Source of the DNA: Saccharospirillum impatiens DSM 12546
GTDB lineage: Bacteria > Pseudomonadota > Gammaproteobacteria > Pseudomonadales > Natronospirillaceae
Direction: 5' to 3'
Assembly: GCF_000423605.1 (NCBI RefSeq)
Contig: NZ_AUIH01000036.1
Span: forward strand, 1-42,260
Length of the DNA stretch: 42,260 nucleotides
Below the pieces are notes generated by a model. That model saw nothing but the letters and a program-made list of their open reading frames with translations, had not been told where the DNA came from and searched no databases. A program made the translations under genes and the position numbers. Shown here piece after piece: positions 1 through 9,492 of this stretch (positions are counted from its first letter, which is position 1; each line of letters opens with the position of its first letter).

Positions 1-339
1 TCAAACGAGCCTTTGGGGCTTCAAAAGCGTTATGGAAAGGCGAAGACGGCTTCATGTCTTTTGTCTGGGCGTCGGCCATCAGCTATAACCTGACGCGTCT
101 GGTTAGGTTGAACAGCAGCTAGCGCTGCGACTGACTCGATCACCGCCAGATACAAGGGTCAGAAAGGTGCTGGCACAGAGGCGGCTACGCCGAATTTGTC
201 GTACTGATTGGATTTTGATTGGTTATGGCAGGAAAAAAAGCTAAAAGCGGGGGTTACCACCAAGCGGATCCGACGACCAATGGAGGACGTTGGCATCTTT
301 CTGAAAAATCGCCCTTTCTGGACGGGCACTAACTACCAG
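1..339 (+). mobile_element. Right end of an ISNCY-like insertion sequence (partial, cut by window start)
   Basis: The segment holds the last codons of a transposase, about 190 bp of non-coding tail and a terminal inverted repeat. The right terminal repeat (311-339, read on the minus strand) matches the left terminal repeat of the element at the other end of the window (41950-41978) at 25 of 29 positions, including the run TAGTGCCCGTCCA. The outer boundary is uncertain: the strongest core ends at 328, but similarity continues to 339. Beyond it lies coding sequence of an outer-membrane protein whose 5' part is missing, which fits an insertion into that gene. The family name is inferred from the transposase start of the second copy. 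Confidence 0.6.
3..122 (+). CDS. Transposase, C-terminal fragment (ISNCY-like)
   Basis: An open frame enters from the left edge and stops at TAG 120-122. The 39 visible residues (beginning KRAFGASKALWKGEDGF and ending in LTRLVRLNSS) look like the end of a DDE transposase: an aromatic-rich stretch with WKGEDGF and a helical SFVWASAISYNL tail. No catalytic residues are visible because the rest lies outside the window. The inverted repeat about 200 bp downstream, shared with the element at the right end of the window, supports the assignment. The family could be another DDE group; that it is a transposase is more certain than which one. Confidence 0.5.
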   Translation, partial: KRAFGASKALWKGEDGFMSFVWASAISYNLTRLVRLNSS

Positions 340-582
340 TTCCTTAATGATCGCGCTCGGCCATTTGTTGGCGCTAGCCTTGGTGGCATCTATGGCGATG
401 GCATCAACAATAGCGCCTTCGCCGGCCTGGAGACAGGATTGAAATACTACGTTCAAACGAAGACCTATTTCCTGTCACGGGTTGAGTATCAGTTCCTTTT
501 CGATAGCACCAGTGACGCTTCCGACGCGTTCCAGGACGATGGAGTATGGGCGTATACAGTAGGTCTGGGCTATAACTTTTGA
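340..582 (+). pseudogene. Outer-membrane beta-barrel protein, C-terminal remnant disrupted by IS
   Basis: About 80 codons encode the last strands of a small outer-membrane beta-barrel protein (OmpA-like or porin-family barrel). Residues such as RPFVGASLGGIYGDG are followed by alternating hydrophobic strands (GLKYYV, SRVEYQFLF) and a terminal strand VWAYTVGLGYNF. The C-terminal phenylalanine is the usual recognition signal for the Bam complex. The 5' part with signal peptide and first strands is missing and replaced by the insertion sequence. An open frame runs upstream in phase into the IS as far as 208, but this is fusion with IS sequence rather than native protein. Without a signal peptide the product cannot reach the outer membrane. 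Confidence 0.6.
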
Positions 583-805
583 TGCAACACCACTGACGGC
601 TTTGCAGGCAGCGTTACCGGGTGGCCATTGCCGGAACGGAACGCTGCCACTGCGAACAGCACCTCTTCCGCAATACATCACGCAGTTGCCACAATAACCG
701 TACCGGAAACGGTGCTTTGAGAGATTGTTGAAAAACGTCTCCTGCTTTCTTTTAAGCTACATCCGTGTAGCTCATCCAGCGGGTCTGTAGACGAATCGGT
801 CGACC
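583..805. other. Intergenic region with two hairpins
   Basis: No gene is recognised here. An inverted repeat (GGCAGCGTT at 607-615 with AACGCTGCC at 640-648) lies 25 bp after the stop of the barrel remnant and could end its transcript, although no T-run follows. A second perfect hairpin (AGCTACA at 755-761, TGTAGCT at 766-772, loop TCCG) lies 34 bp beyond the stop of the glucan synthase gene on the minus strand; it also lacks a T-tract. Both are candidate transcript ends only. Confidence 0.3.
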
Positions 806-3800
806 CTATCCGCCCAACGTCACCTCGACAAAGTGTTCCTGACGATCATCGATCAGTGGTATTCGCATGTCGGAATGCTCGGTTCCATCCACTGTCATAC
901 GATCTGCCACTCCACTGGTCCGGCCACGGCAATCGACAGTAATGTGATAGCAGGTGTCACCAAAACGGTAATGGATTTTATAGTCATCCCAACCGGCTGG
1001 TATACAGGGTCTGATGCGCAGATGATCAGCCTCCAATTGCAATCCCAGCAGGGTTTCTACCGTCAACCGATACATCCAACCCGCCGCTCCGGTGTACCAG
1101 GTCCAGCCACCGCGCCCCAGGTGTGGTGTCACGCCATAAATGTCAGCACACATCACGTACGGCTCGACTTTGTAGCGTTCAATGGATTCAGCCGTACTTC
1201 CGTGGTGTACCGGGTTAAGCATGTCAAAGTATTCCCAGGCGCGCTCGGTATCGCCCTGCAGAGCGAGTGCCATCGTGGCCCAGATCGCGGCATGGGTATA
1301 TTGACCGCCGTTTTCCCGCACTCCGGGAATATAGCCTTTGATGTAACCGGGCTCCAGGTCCGATGCGTTAAAGGGAGGGTCAAGCAATTGAATGATTTTG
1401 TTGTCACGCCGCACCAGTCTGCGGTCTACCGCTGACATGGCCTGGCGAGCCCTGAGCGGATCGCCGCCTCTGGAAATCACCGCCCAGCTCTGGCTGATTG
1501 AATCGATCTGGCATTCTTCGTTAGTGCTCGAACCCAAAGGCTTACCGTCATCAAAATAAGCTCGCCGATACCAGGCTCCATCCCAGGCCTGAGCCTCAAT
1601 ATTGCCGCGCAACTGTGTCGCCTGATCAGTGCAAATATCGGCAAACGCATGATCATCGCGGGCACGGGCAAGGCTGGCAAACTGATCAAGATTATCAACC
1701 AGAAACCAGGCCAGCCAGACGCTCTCACCCCGGCCCTCCTTGCCGACGAGATTCATGCCATCGTTCCAGTCGCCGCAGCCCATCAGCGGCAGTTGGTGAG
1801 CACCAAAGCGCATGCCGTGCTTAAGCGCGCGCACGCAGTGTTCGTAAAGACTGGCCGCTTCGGACGAGCGTTGCGGCTGATCATAGTAGGCTTCCTCTTG
1901 CGCATTCAGCTCACGGCCCTCCAGAAAATGGATGGACTCGTCGAGTACAGCGGTATCACCCGTCGACTGCACATAACGGCATGTGGCGTAGGGTAGCCAT
2001 AGATAATCGTCGGAGAAATGCGTGCGTACGCCCTGCCCGCCCGGTGGATGCCACCAGTGTTGCACATCGCCTTTGAGAAACTGGCGACCGGCGTGCCGGA
2101 GCAATTGCTCACGCACGAGCCAGGGCGTGGTATGGACCAGCGCCATGGTGTCCTGCAGCTGGTCGCGGAAACCATAGGCCCCGCCGGACTGATAATAGCC
2201 ACTGCGACCCCACAACCGACAAGACAACGTCTGATAGACCAACCAACCATTGGCCAGTACGTTCAGTGCCACGTCGGGGGTGTCGACGTTGATAGCGCCC
2301 AGCGTACGGTTCCAGTGATCCCATACAGCCTCCAACGCTTGCCGTGCGCCCGCCCGGCCGCCGAATTGTTTAATGAAGTGGCGCGCTTCATCGGTGTTCT
2401 CGGCCGCGCCGAAGACGAAGACAATCTCGCGGTCCTGACCGGGATCGAGTTCAATTCGGGTCTGAATCGCGGCACACGGATCGAATCCAGCCCCAGTTGC
2501 GCCCGACAAACGCTCACGGCGCATCGCTGCCGGATGGGTAAGCGCACCATTGCGGCCAATGAACTCAGTCCGGTTACCCGTCACTGAGCGCTCGCCCTCG
2601 CTGACCTGTGCGAATACGATCCGGTTGGCACATTCACGTCCGTAGGTATTGCGAGCTAACAATGCCCCCGTTTGCAGATCGACCTCGGTAACAACATGCA
2701 TCAGGTTGGTGTGGCGCAACTCACCAAGCACCAGTTCCCAGCACCCGGTGAGCGACAGACTGCGCGCATACCCCGACTGATTGTGCACCCTGATCACCAC
2801 AAACTTGACGGGTGCATCCATGGCAACATAGGTGGTCATTTCCGACGCAATACCCGCCTCACAATGCTCAAACACACTGTAGCCAAAACCGTGCCGACAC
2901 ACATAGCCGGAGCGGCCACGGGCCGGCAGCGGTGTCGGCGACCAGTACGCGCCAGTGTCTTCATCGCGAATGTAGAATGCCTCGCCACTGCTGTCACTGA
3001 GCGGGTCGTTTTGCCAGGGGGTAAGACGAAATTCATGCGCGTTACCCACCCAGGTATAGGCACTGCCACTCTCACTGACAACCGTACCAATGTGCGGGCT
3101 GGCAATGACGTTAGCCCAGGGCATCGGCGTGGTTTGTCCCGGCTCCAGAGTGATGACGTATTCGTGGCCATCGGTGGTAAAGCCGCCCAGCCCATTGCAG
3201 AAAATACGCTCACGCTCGGCTAGCGGCTGCACCGGTTCGGCGCTCGCTCTGCTCGAAGGCACCAGCAAGTCGGATTTGCGTTCTGCCGAAACGCGGCGAT
3301 CGGCTTGTTCGATCAGAGTCTCAGCCGTGTCGCTGAAGACGATGCGCGCGACCGTTTGCAGCAGGACACGTTCGTCCTCCGAAAGCTCGTCGGCACGGCG
3401 GACAAAGACGCCTCCCGGTTTATCAACTACCTGTGCCTCGGGTCCCGCGTTGACAAGCCTCGTGATCATGTCCTGCAGCTCTGTCCGGTAGCCGGAAAAA
3501 TCTTCATTAACGATCACCAGGTCAACGGCGAGACCTTTCAGCCGCCAATAGGCATGCGCCTGCAGCACCTGTTTGACCAGATCGATGCGATGCAGGTCAC
3601 CGATGAGCAGCAGCACAATCGGCAGATCGCCCGAGATGGCAAAGCGCCACAATCCCGGCTGCCCCAGCTGGTTTCGGGCAATGACGTCGGAATCCGCACG
3701 GCGCAAGTTATTGCCATAAATGACCGAGTTGGCCAAACGGCCAAAAACCTGGGCATCGGCTTCGCTCGCATTGAGGTGCCGCAACACCTCCTGGCTCTGA

Positions 3801-6800
3801 AACCAGGCCATTTCGAATGCGCGTTCAACGAAGTGGCGTTCGGCGTATTTCTCGAGCAATGCCAGTGCGCCTTCGCGCGTGTCTGCAATCCCGGAAATGA
3901 TTTGCACGCAAGCGGTTTGATCAGCAGACAACGTCAGAATGCTGCGAATGGCCACACAGGGGTCGAGCACTGCACCCTCGGTGTTCGACAAGCTCGACTG
4001 TCGATCTGCGCTGTCCAGCACCACCGGATTGGCCGCCGTGCGGCCGCGGCCGATGAAGCGGGCCCGGTCGGTTTCACAAGATAAGTGCTCGGCCAGAGCG
4101 CCGGGCGCTGCCAGCAGGTGAAACATCCAGGGCACCTGCTCGCCGGGCGTGCGCGGGCGTCGAGTGCAGAGAATGGCCTGCTGCCCGGGCAATATTTCAG
4201 TCTGAACGAACAAATTACTGAACGAGCGATGCGCCAGATCGGCATTCAGCGGTGCCAGCACCACTTCCGCAAAACTCGTCACTTCTATGTGGCGGGTACG
4301 GGAGGACTGGTTAGTCAGTGTGACGCGACGGATCTCGACATCGTCTTCCGGGGAGACGCTGATCTCGGTGTGCGCTTCGATCGCGTGGTCACAGCGCCGG
4401 TATTCCGCCCGCGCCTGCACGAAAATCGCTTCGTAATAGTCGGCCTCGCACAACGTCGGCTGATAGGCTGTTGACCAGTATTGTCCGGAATCGCGGTCAC
4501 GCAGATAAATAAAGGTACCCCAGTTATCGCAGGTGGCGTCTTCACGCCAGCGAGTAACAGCGACATCGTGCCAGCGGCTGCTGCCACCACCGGCATGGGT
4601 CGCCATAACGTGATAGCGCCCGTTCGACAGCAGGTGAACCTCAGGGAGTCGGGTATTGGGATCGGTAAAAACTCGCATGTTCGAACCCGCCTCCACGCTT
4701 GGCGGGCGAGCAGCGGCGCTTACTTCGGCCGCGTGAGGATTCAGCCTGTCGCCATGCTTCGGAACCCGCTCTTGCAACAACAACTCAGTCGCCCGAATCA
4801 GCGGGTCGGACATAAAACGGCGTTGCATGGGCTGATCGAACAAGACATGCGCAAACGCCAGCAAACTCATGCCCTGGTGGTGCACCATGAAATTTTGCAC
4901 GATGGCGTGCTGCTTGCCCCGAGCCACGCGTGTGGGCGTATAGTCAATGGCTTCATAAAAGCCATGGGTACCGAGGAAACCCTGCTCGGCCAGCGCTTGC
5001 AAATTGCGGCAGGCCTCCTGAGGCATCACCATCAACGCCAGGGCGCTGGCATACGGTGCGATGACAAGGTCATCGCCCAAACCGCGTCTGAAGCCAAGAC
5101 CTGGCACACCGAATGCCCGATACTGGTAAACGTGATCGATATCAGTCGCGTTGTAGCAGGATTCAGAAATGCCCCAGGGCACAGCGCGTTGCCGGCCGTA
5201 CTCGATCTGGCGTGACACGGCGGACTTGCAAGTCTGGTCCAGCAGCGTATTGGCGTAACTGGGCATGATCAGTTGCGGCATCAGGTATTCGAACATCGAG
5301 CCACTCCACGAAATCAGGCTGACATCGCCACCATGGCTGGTCAAAAGCCGGCCGAGTGCGAACCAGTGTTTCTGCGGCACCTGCCCTCGCGCAATCAGCA
5401 GGAAGCTGGCCAGGCGCGCCTCCGATGCCAGAAGATCGTAACAGGCAGGATCGCGTCGCCGTTCACCGACGTCATAGCCTATGCTCAACAAACTCGCCCC
5501 GTCATCGTAGAGAAACCCGAAATCCATATCGGCCAGCGCCCGACAGCGGTCCACCAAGGTGTCGATAAGATCGAGTTGCTGCTGCACGACCCCGACAGCG
5601 TTGTCAGCCAACCCCACCTTGTTCGCAAGACCTTTGTGTTGCCCTGCCGTTAGCGTGCGATCTTCAACGTCGTCGCAAAGCGCCTGGAATTGCTGGTCGA
5701 AAGTCTGCATCCAATAGAGCAGTTCACTGTCGTTGTCCACCGTTGCTGGCAGCCAGGCAATCAGTCCGTCACTGGCCTGACGAATCTTGTCCAACGCGCT
5801 CACAACATCGCCAGGCAACTGCGGTGGTCCCTCCCGTATGATCGTAACCAGGGTGCTCTGCACCTGGCGTATGTTTTCCGCCAGTTTGACCGAGGGTGAC
5901 ACGGGTACCTGTTCCGCCAGTAGCTGCAGCGTGTCCTGCAAACCGTACAAGGCGCCCGGTGACAATAAAGGCCGGCTTTTCAGTTCGACCAACCCCGCTT
6001 CCAACGTGAGCAGACTGCCGGCCAGGTTACCGCTGTCTACCGAAGAGACGTATCTCGGGTACAAGGGCAACAAGGTTCGGGTGTCATACCAGTTGAAAAA
6101 ATGGCCATGGTAGCGTTCCAGCTTTTCCATCGACGTCAGGGTGTTGCCGACGCGATGCAGGCACTCTGTCGGGGTAATATAGCCAAAGTCGACCGCGGCC
6201 AGGTCGGCCAGCAGCGACATGCCCATGTTGGTTGGCGACGTGCGCGAGGCAACCGTCGCAGCCGGATAGGCCTGAAAATTGTCGGGTGGCAACCAATGGT
6301 CGACCGGCCCGACAAAGTCGACAAAATAGCGCCAGGTGCGGCGGGCTGCCAGCCGTAAAAATGTTCGTTGCTCGCTACTTAAACCAGGCTTGGGCGCTAT
6401 CAGGGGCTGGCTGATCCACCAGCCGACAACGGGCATCAGCAGCCACATCAAAAGCACCGGGGCGGCTGCAAGCCACACCGACGCCGGGCGCGCCAACATG
6501 ACCAGAATCACACCCAGCCCGGCCACCAGCAAGGGGGCAATCCACATCTCCCGGAAAAATTCAGGCAGTGACCGGCAAGCATTGCGACGTGCATAACCCG
6601 GCAATTGCCACAGCAATAAGCCGCGCCGCGTGAACGCCATGCGAACAACGGAATGCCAGATTGCCCGGAGGGCAATCAGCGTGTCATAGGGTAAAAACAT
6701 TAGGGTCAGAACGGCCAGCGTGATTGGACGGCCCGCTGACTTCCCAGACAGGCTCAGATGCAGCAACCAGTCGACTTGCGCAGGCTTGCGGATCAGACCT

Positions 6801-9391
6801 GTTAAAGTGGACAGCGCAACCGGTAAGAACAGCACCGTCAACGCGAAAAGCACCCCTAACCAGGCGGGTCCCGGACCCGCCAGCCAACCGCCTGCCAATA
6901 TGGCAAGCAGCGCTGGGGCTACCAGACTGCGTCGCAGGTTGTCGAAAATTTTCCAGATGGACAAAGCCGACAGCGGGTTCGCCTGTCGACGTGATTCATC
7001 GCCATTCACTCCGGGCGGCCCCGGCACCCGTGGCAGCAGCCAGCCGATCAGTTGCCAGTCACCCCGTATCCAGCGATGACGTCGACTGGACTCGATGGCA
7101 ATGCTGGCTGGTTGCTCCTCAATCAGGTCGACATCGGTCACCAGCGCCGAGCGCGCATAGCCGCTTTCCAGCAAGTCGTGACTGAGGATAAGGTTCTCCG
7201 GAAAGCGGCCGTCAACAGCCTGACGAAACGCATCGACATCGTATATGCCCTTGCCAATGAACGAGCCTTCCCCGAACACATCCTGGTACACATCTGATAC
7301 CTCGCGCGTGTAAGGGTCGAGACCTGAGTCTCCTGCGAACAGCCGGGTAAAACGTGACTGGCCGGCGCTGGTCAGGCTGATCGAAGCGCGCGGCTGAAGA
7401 ATCGCGTAGCCCTCAACGATACGGCCGCAAGCGGCGTCGTAAACCGGCCGATTGAGTGGGTGCGCCAGATTGCCAACCAGGTTGAAGGCGGCGTCTCGCG
7501 GCAATTGAGTATCGGTGTCCAGCGTGATGACGTACCTGATCGAACTCAGGATAGCCTGATCACCTACGATGTTTGAAAACGCCAGAGGCGCCTCACCCCG
7601 TAGCAAGGCGTTAAACTGCTCCAACTTGCCACGTTTGCGCTCGTAACCCATCCAGACCCGCTCGTACGAATTCCACAACCGCGGCCGGTGAAAAAGATAA
7701 AAAATACAGGGTCGGTCATCACGGTAGGTGTCATTGAGCGCTAAAACCGCCGCACGTGCGTGGTCAAGCAAGTCAGCATCGCCCGGCAACGTTTGCTCGG
7801 GCGCATCAGAGAAGTCCGTTAACAGGGAAAAATACAGATTGGCATCGCGATTGCCCAGGTATCGAATCTCCAGTGCCTCCAGCAGAGCATCAATCTGCTG
7901 CCGACTGCACAGCAGCGTTGGCACGGTCACCATGGTGCGGTGGACCGCCGGAATTCCCCGGGAGAAATCCAGTCGCGGCAAAGCGCGCGGTGGCATAAAC
8001 AGTATGACGGCCTGGTTGACCAAAGCGACTGCCAGCGCCGAGCCAGCCACCATGCCAGTTATCGCAAAAAATCCGTAGTACCAGACTGGGAGAGCGAATC
8101 CACCCAGAACGGTTAGCACACCGGCAGTCGTCAGCAGTGTGAGTAACGCGATAGCGCCGAGATACAGAGCAAGTCGGCAATGCCGACTCACTTTCCTGAC
8201 ACGATCTGCCCATGACGAACGGTAGCCGACTGCCCGTTCCAGGCAGGGACGCCCCCGATCGACCAGGTAGTAGCCCACATGCACACTCCGATCATCCCCA
8301 CCCCGCTCGGCAGCCGCCGCCTGGGCCAACACGATGGCTTCGCGTGCTACCTCTATTTCACTGAGGGGGCTGGCCCGTGCTACGTCTTCGATGACATGCC
8401 GGTAGCGATCACGGGTCGCGAAATCCTGGCATGCGTGCATGCCAGAAGGGTCTTCGCGCAACGTTATTTCGACGATACTGAGCGACTCAACATAGAGCGT
8501 CCAGTCCATGGTGCCAATGAAGCGCAGACTGCCAATACTGTTGGCAATGGAGATCTGATTCGCGGCATCCGTCCGCCCGGCCGCCTCCGACAACTTCGAT
8601 GCAGTTACCCCCTGTTCAAGCAACGTCTGCTCGACCCAGGTTTGCACGAAGGCCATGGCAGGCCCCATTACCTGAAGCCGGTCATAAAACTCCTCCACAA
8701 AGGGTGCCGTCAGTGGTACGTCGGCATAGGCAAACTCCGCCAGCAACTGAATTAATTGCTTCGGGTCGCTCTCGGCCGCCGCAAGCATGCGATCTGCCCA
8801 GGTAATGGCGGCATCCCGTTCCTCTCGCCGCTGGGCAATGCGCACGCCAACGCGACGCAAATTTTCCAGCAACGCCAATTGCAACATGATGGGAAAAGCC
8901 CACAGTTCACCTAGCGTCAGGGGTTCTACCGTTTGGTAGGCGGCAATGAATTGGGTCACGTTTTCGCTGTCGACGCGGCCATCCATGTGGGAGATCAACG
9001 CCAGCGCCAGGTCGTAAATTCGGGGGAAACCGGCCGAATGGCCGTCGGCCAAACGGGGTAATTGCCGGCTGTATCCACGTGGCAGCAGTCGGCGTGCCAG
9101 GCCAACCTGCTGTTCAATCAAATAGAAGTTGTCGAGCAGCCAGGCCTCTGTAGGCACAATACGCTGGCCTGCCGTCGCGGCCACGGTGACCACTTGATAG
9201 GCCGCCAAGAGGACGCCTGCGTTATCCTCCAGGCGCGACAGCAATGTGTCCGGACCCGGGTGCGGGTCTATTTGATGCTGACTTCCCAGAAAAACCGCGT
9301 GACGCTTGAGTTGCTCAATACTGAACAGCTCAGCGCGCAATAATTGGGTGTCCCGATCATGGCGTATTTCATTCCCTGTCCGGGCTGACAC
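806..9391 (-). CDS. ndvB: Cyclic beta-1,2-glucan synthase (GT84-glycoamylase-like-GH94)
   Basis: A giant inner-membrane enzyme that uses UDP-glucose to polymerise and cyclise beta-1,2-glucan, an osmoregulated periplasmic glucan. The 2861 residues match the family's length (about 2830-2870 in rhizobia and Brucella). Membrane segments lie near residues 400-465, 820-860 and 940-990. The GT84 domain (about 490-790) contains LDTDTQLP near 625 and RRHRWIRGDWQ near 775. A glycoamylase-like domain spans about 1240-1480 (SWSGSMFEYLMP near 1370). Two carbohydrate-binding modules begin near 1580 and 2070, and the C-terminal GH94 phosphorylase part has GCGDWNDGMN near 2540 with the family's acid Asp. The start is GTG at 9391, because an in-frame TGA lies upstream; a GGGAG lies unusually far away inside a hairpin loop. 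The gene stands alone. Family is sure; strict cyclic product is inferred. Confidence 0.9.
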   Translation of the reverse strand: MSARTGNEIRHDRDTQLLRAELFSIEQLKRHAVFLGSQHQIDPHPGPDTLLSRLEDNAGVLLAAYQVVTVAATAGQRIVPTEAWLLDNFYLIEQQVGLARRLLPRGYSRQLPRLADGHSAGFPRIYDLALALISHMDGRVDSENVTQFIAAYQTVEPLTLGELWAFPIMLQLALLENLRRVGVRIAQRREERDAAITWADRMLAAAESDPKQLIQLLAEFAYADVPLTAPFVEEFYDRLQVMGPAMAFVQTWVEQTLLEQGVTASKLSEAAGRTDAANQISIANSIGSLRFIGTMDWTLYVESLSIVEITLREDPSGMHACQDFATRDRYRHVIEDVARASPLSEIEVAREAIVLAQAAAAERGGDDRSVHVGYYLVDRGRPCLERAVGYRSSWADRVRKVSRHCRLALYLGAIALLTLLTTAGVLTVLGGFALPVWYYGFFAITGMVAGSALAVALVNQAVILFMPPRALPRLDFSRGIPAVHRTMVTVPTLLCSRQQIDALLEALEIRYLGNRDANLYFSLLTDFSDAPEQTLPGDADLLDHARAAVLALNDTYRDDRPCIFYLFHRPRLWNSYERVWMGYERKRGKLEQFNALLRGEAPLAFSNIVGDQAILSSIRYVITLDTDTQLPRDAAFNLVGNLAHPLNRPVYDAACGRIVEGYAILQPRASISLTSAGQSRFTRLFAGDSGLDPYTREVSDVYQDVFGEGSFIGKGIYDVDAFRQAVDGRFPENLILSHDLLESGYARSALVTDVDLIEEQPASIAIESSRRHRWIRGDWQLIGWLLPRVPGPPGVNGDESRRQANPLSALSIWKIFDNLRRSLVAPALLAILAGGWLAGPGPAWLGVLFALTVLFLPVALSTLTGLIRKPAQVDWLLHLSLSGKSAGRPITLAVLTLMFLPYDTLIALRAIWHSVVRMAFTRRGLLLWQLPGYARRNACRSLPEFFREMWIAPLLVAGLGVILVMLARPASVWLAAAPVLLMWLLMPVVGWWISQPLIAPKPGLSSEQRTFLRLAARRTWRYFVDFVGPVDHWLPPDNFQAYPAATVASRTSPTNMGMSLLADLAAVDFGYITPTECLHRVGNTLTSMEKLERYHGHFFNWYDTRTLLPLYPRYVSSVDSGNLAGSLLTLEAGLVELKSRPLLSPGALYGLQDTLQLLAEQVPVSPSVKLAENIRQVQSTLVTIIREGPPQLPGDVVSALDKIRQASDGLIAWLPATVDNDSELLYWMQTFDQQFQALCDDVEDRTLTAGQHKGLANKVGLADNAVGVVQQQLDLIDTLVDRCRALADMDFGFLYDDGASLLSIGYDVGERRRDPACYDLLASEARLASFLLIARGQVPQKHWFALGRLLTSHGGDVSLISWSGSMFEYLMPQLIMPSYANTLLDQTCKSAVSRQIEYGRQRAVPWGISESCYNATDIDHVYQYRAFGVPGLGFRRGLGDDLVIAPYASALALMVMPQEACRNLQALAEQGFLGTHGFYEAIDYTPTRVARGKQHAIVQNFMVHHQGMSLLAFAHVLFDQPMQRRFMSDPLIRATELLLQERVPKHGDRLNPHAAEVSAAARPPSVEAGSNMRVFTDPNTRLPEVHLLSNGRYHVMATHAGGGSSRWHDVAVTRWREDATCDNWGTFIYLRDRDSGQYWSTAYQPTLCEADYYEAIFVQARAEYRRCDHAIEAHTEISVSPEDDVEIRRVTLTNQSSRTRHIEVTSFAEVVLAPLNADLAHRSFSNLFVQTEILPGQQAILCTRRPRTPGEQVPWMFHLLAAPGALAEHLSCETDRARFIGRGRTAANPVVLDSADRQSSLSNTEGAVLDPCVAIRSILTLSADQTACVQIISGIADTREGALALLEKYAERHFVERAFEMAWFQSQEVLRHLNASEADAQVFGRLANSVIYGNNLRRADSDVIARNQLGQPGLWRFAISGDLPIVLLLIGDLHRIDLVKQVLQAHAYWRLKGLAVDLVIVNEDFSGYRTELQDMITRLVNAGPEAQVVDKPGGVFVRRADELSEDERVLLQTVARIVFSDTAETLIEQADRRVSAERKSDLLVPSSRASAEPVQPLAERERIFCNGLGGFTTDGHEYVITLEPGQTTPMPWANVIASPHIGTVVSESGSAYTWVGNAHEFRLTPWQNDPLSDSSGEAFYIRDEDTGAYWSPTPLPARGRSGYVCRHGFGYSVFEHCEAGIASEMTTYVAMDAPVKFVVIRVHNQSGYARSLSLTGCWELVLGELRHTNLMHVVTEVDLQTGALLARNTYGRECANRIVFAQVSEGERSVTGNRTEFIGRNGALTHPAAMRRERLSGATGAGFDPCAAIQTRIELDPGQDREIVFVFGAAENTDEARHFIKQFGGRAGARQALEAVWDHWNRTLGAINVDTPDVALNVLANGWLVYQTLSCRLWGRSGYYQSGGAYGFRDQLQDTMALVHTTPWLVREQLLRHAGRQFLKGDVQHWWHPPGGQGVRTHFSDDYLWLPYATCRYVQSTGDTAVLDESIHFLEGRELNAQEEAYYDQPQRSSEAASLYEHCVRALKHGMRFGAHQLPLMGCGDWNDGMNLVGKEGRGESVWLAWFLVDNLDQFASLARARDDHAFADICTDQATQLRGNIEAQAWDGAWYRRAYFDDGKPLGSSTNEECQIDSISQSWAVISRGGDPLRARQAMSAVDRRLVRRDNKIIQLLDPPFNASDLEPGYIKGYIPGVRENGGQYTHAAIWATMALALQGDTERAWEYFDMLNPVHHGSTAESIERYKVEPYVMCADIYGVTPHLGRGGWTWYTGAAGWMYRLTVETLLGLQLEADHLRIRPCIPAGWDDYKIHYRFGDTCYHITVDCRGRTSGVADRMTVDGTEHSDMRIPLIDDRQEHFVEVTLGG

Positions 9392-9400
9392 TGTGAACGC

Positions 9401-9433
9401 TTTGATGGTTTTGCTCCCTTTAAAACCATCAAA
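9401..9433 (-). promoter_or_regulatory. Perfect 12-bp inverted repeat with Shine-Dalgarno-like loop upstream of ndvB
   Basis: TTTGATGGTTTT (9401-9412) and AAAACCATCAAA (9422-9433) are exact inverted copies around a 9-nt loop. Read on the minus strand, the loop is AAAGGGAGC, the only Shine-Dalgarno-like sequence before the GTG start at 9391. In linear distance it is more than 20 nt from the start codon, too far for normal use. The repeat could be a regulator's operator or an mRNA hairpin controlling translation of the giant synthase. It has no GC-rich stem and no following T-run, so it is not a terminator. Confidence 0.45.
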
Positions 9434-9492
9434 TCATAGGCAATGAGACACACCCCGGTCGGTGCACTAGCCCACATAGCCATTCTGGCAAG

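Noticed and set aside
225-332. 35-codon ORF (starting MAGKKAKSGG) in the IS tail
   Set aside because: It ends inside the terminal repeat, has no convincing ribosome site and competes with another open frame; no family seen.
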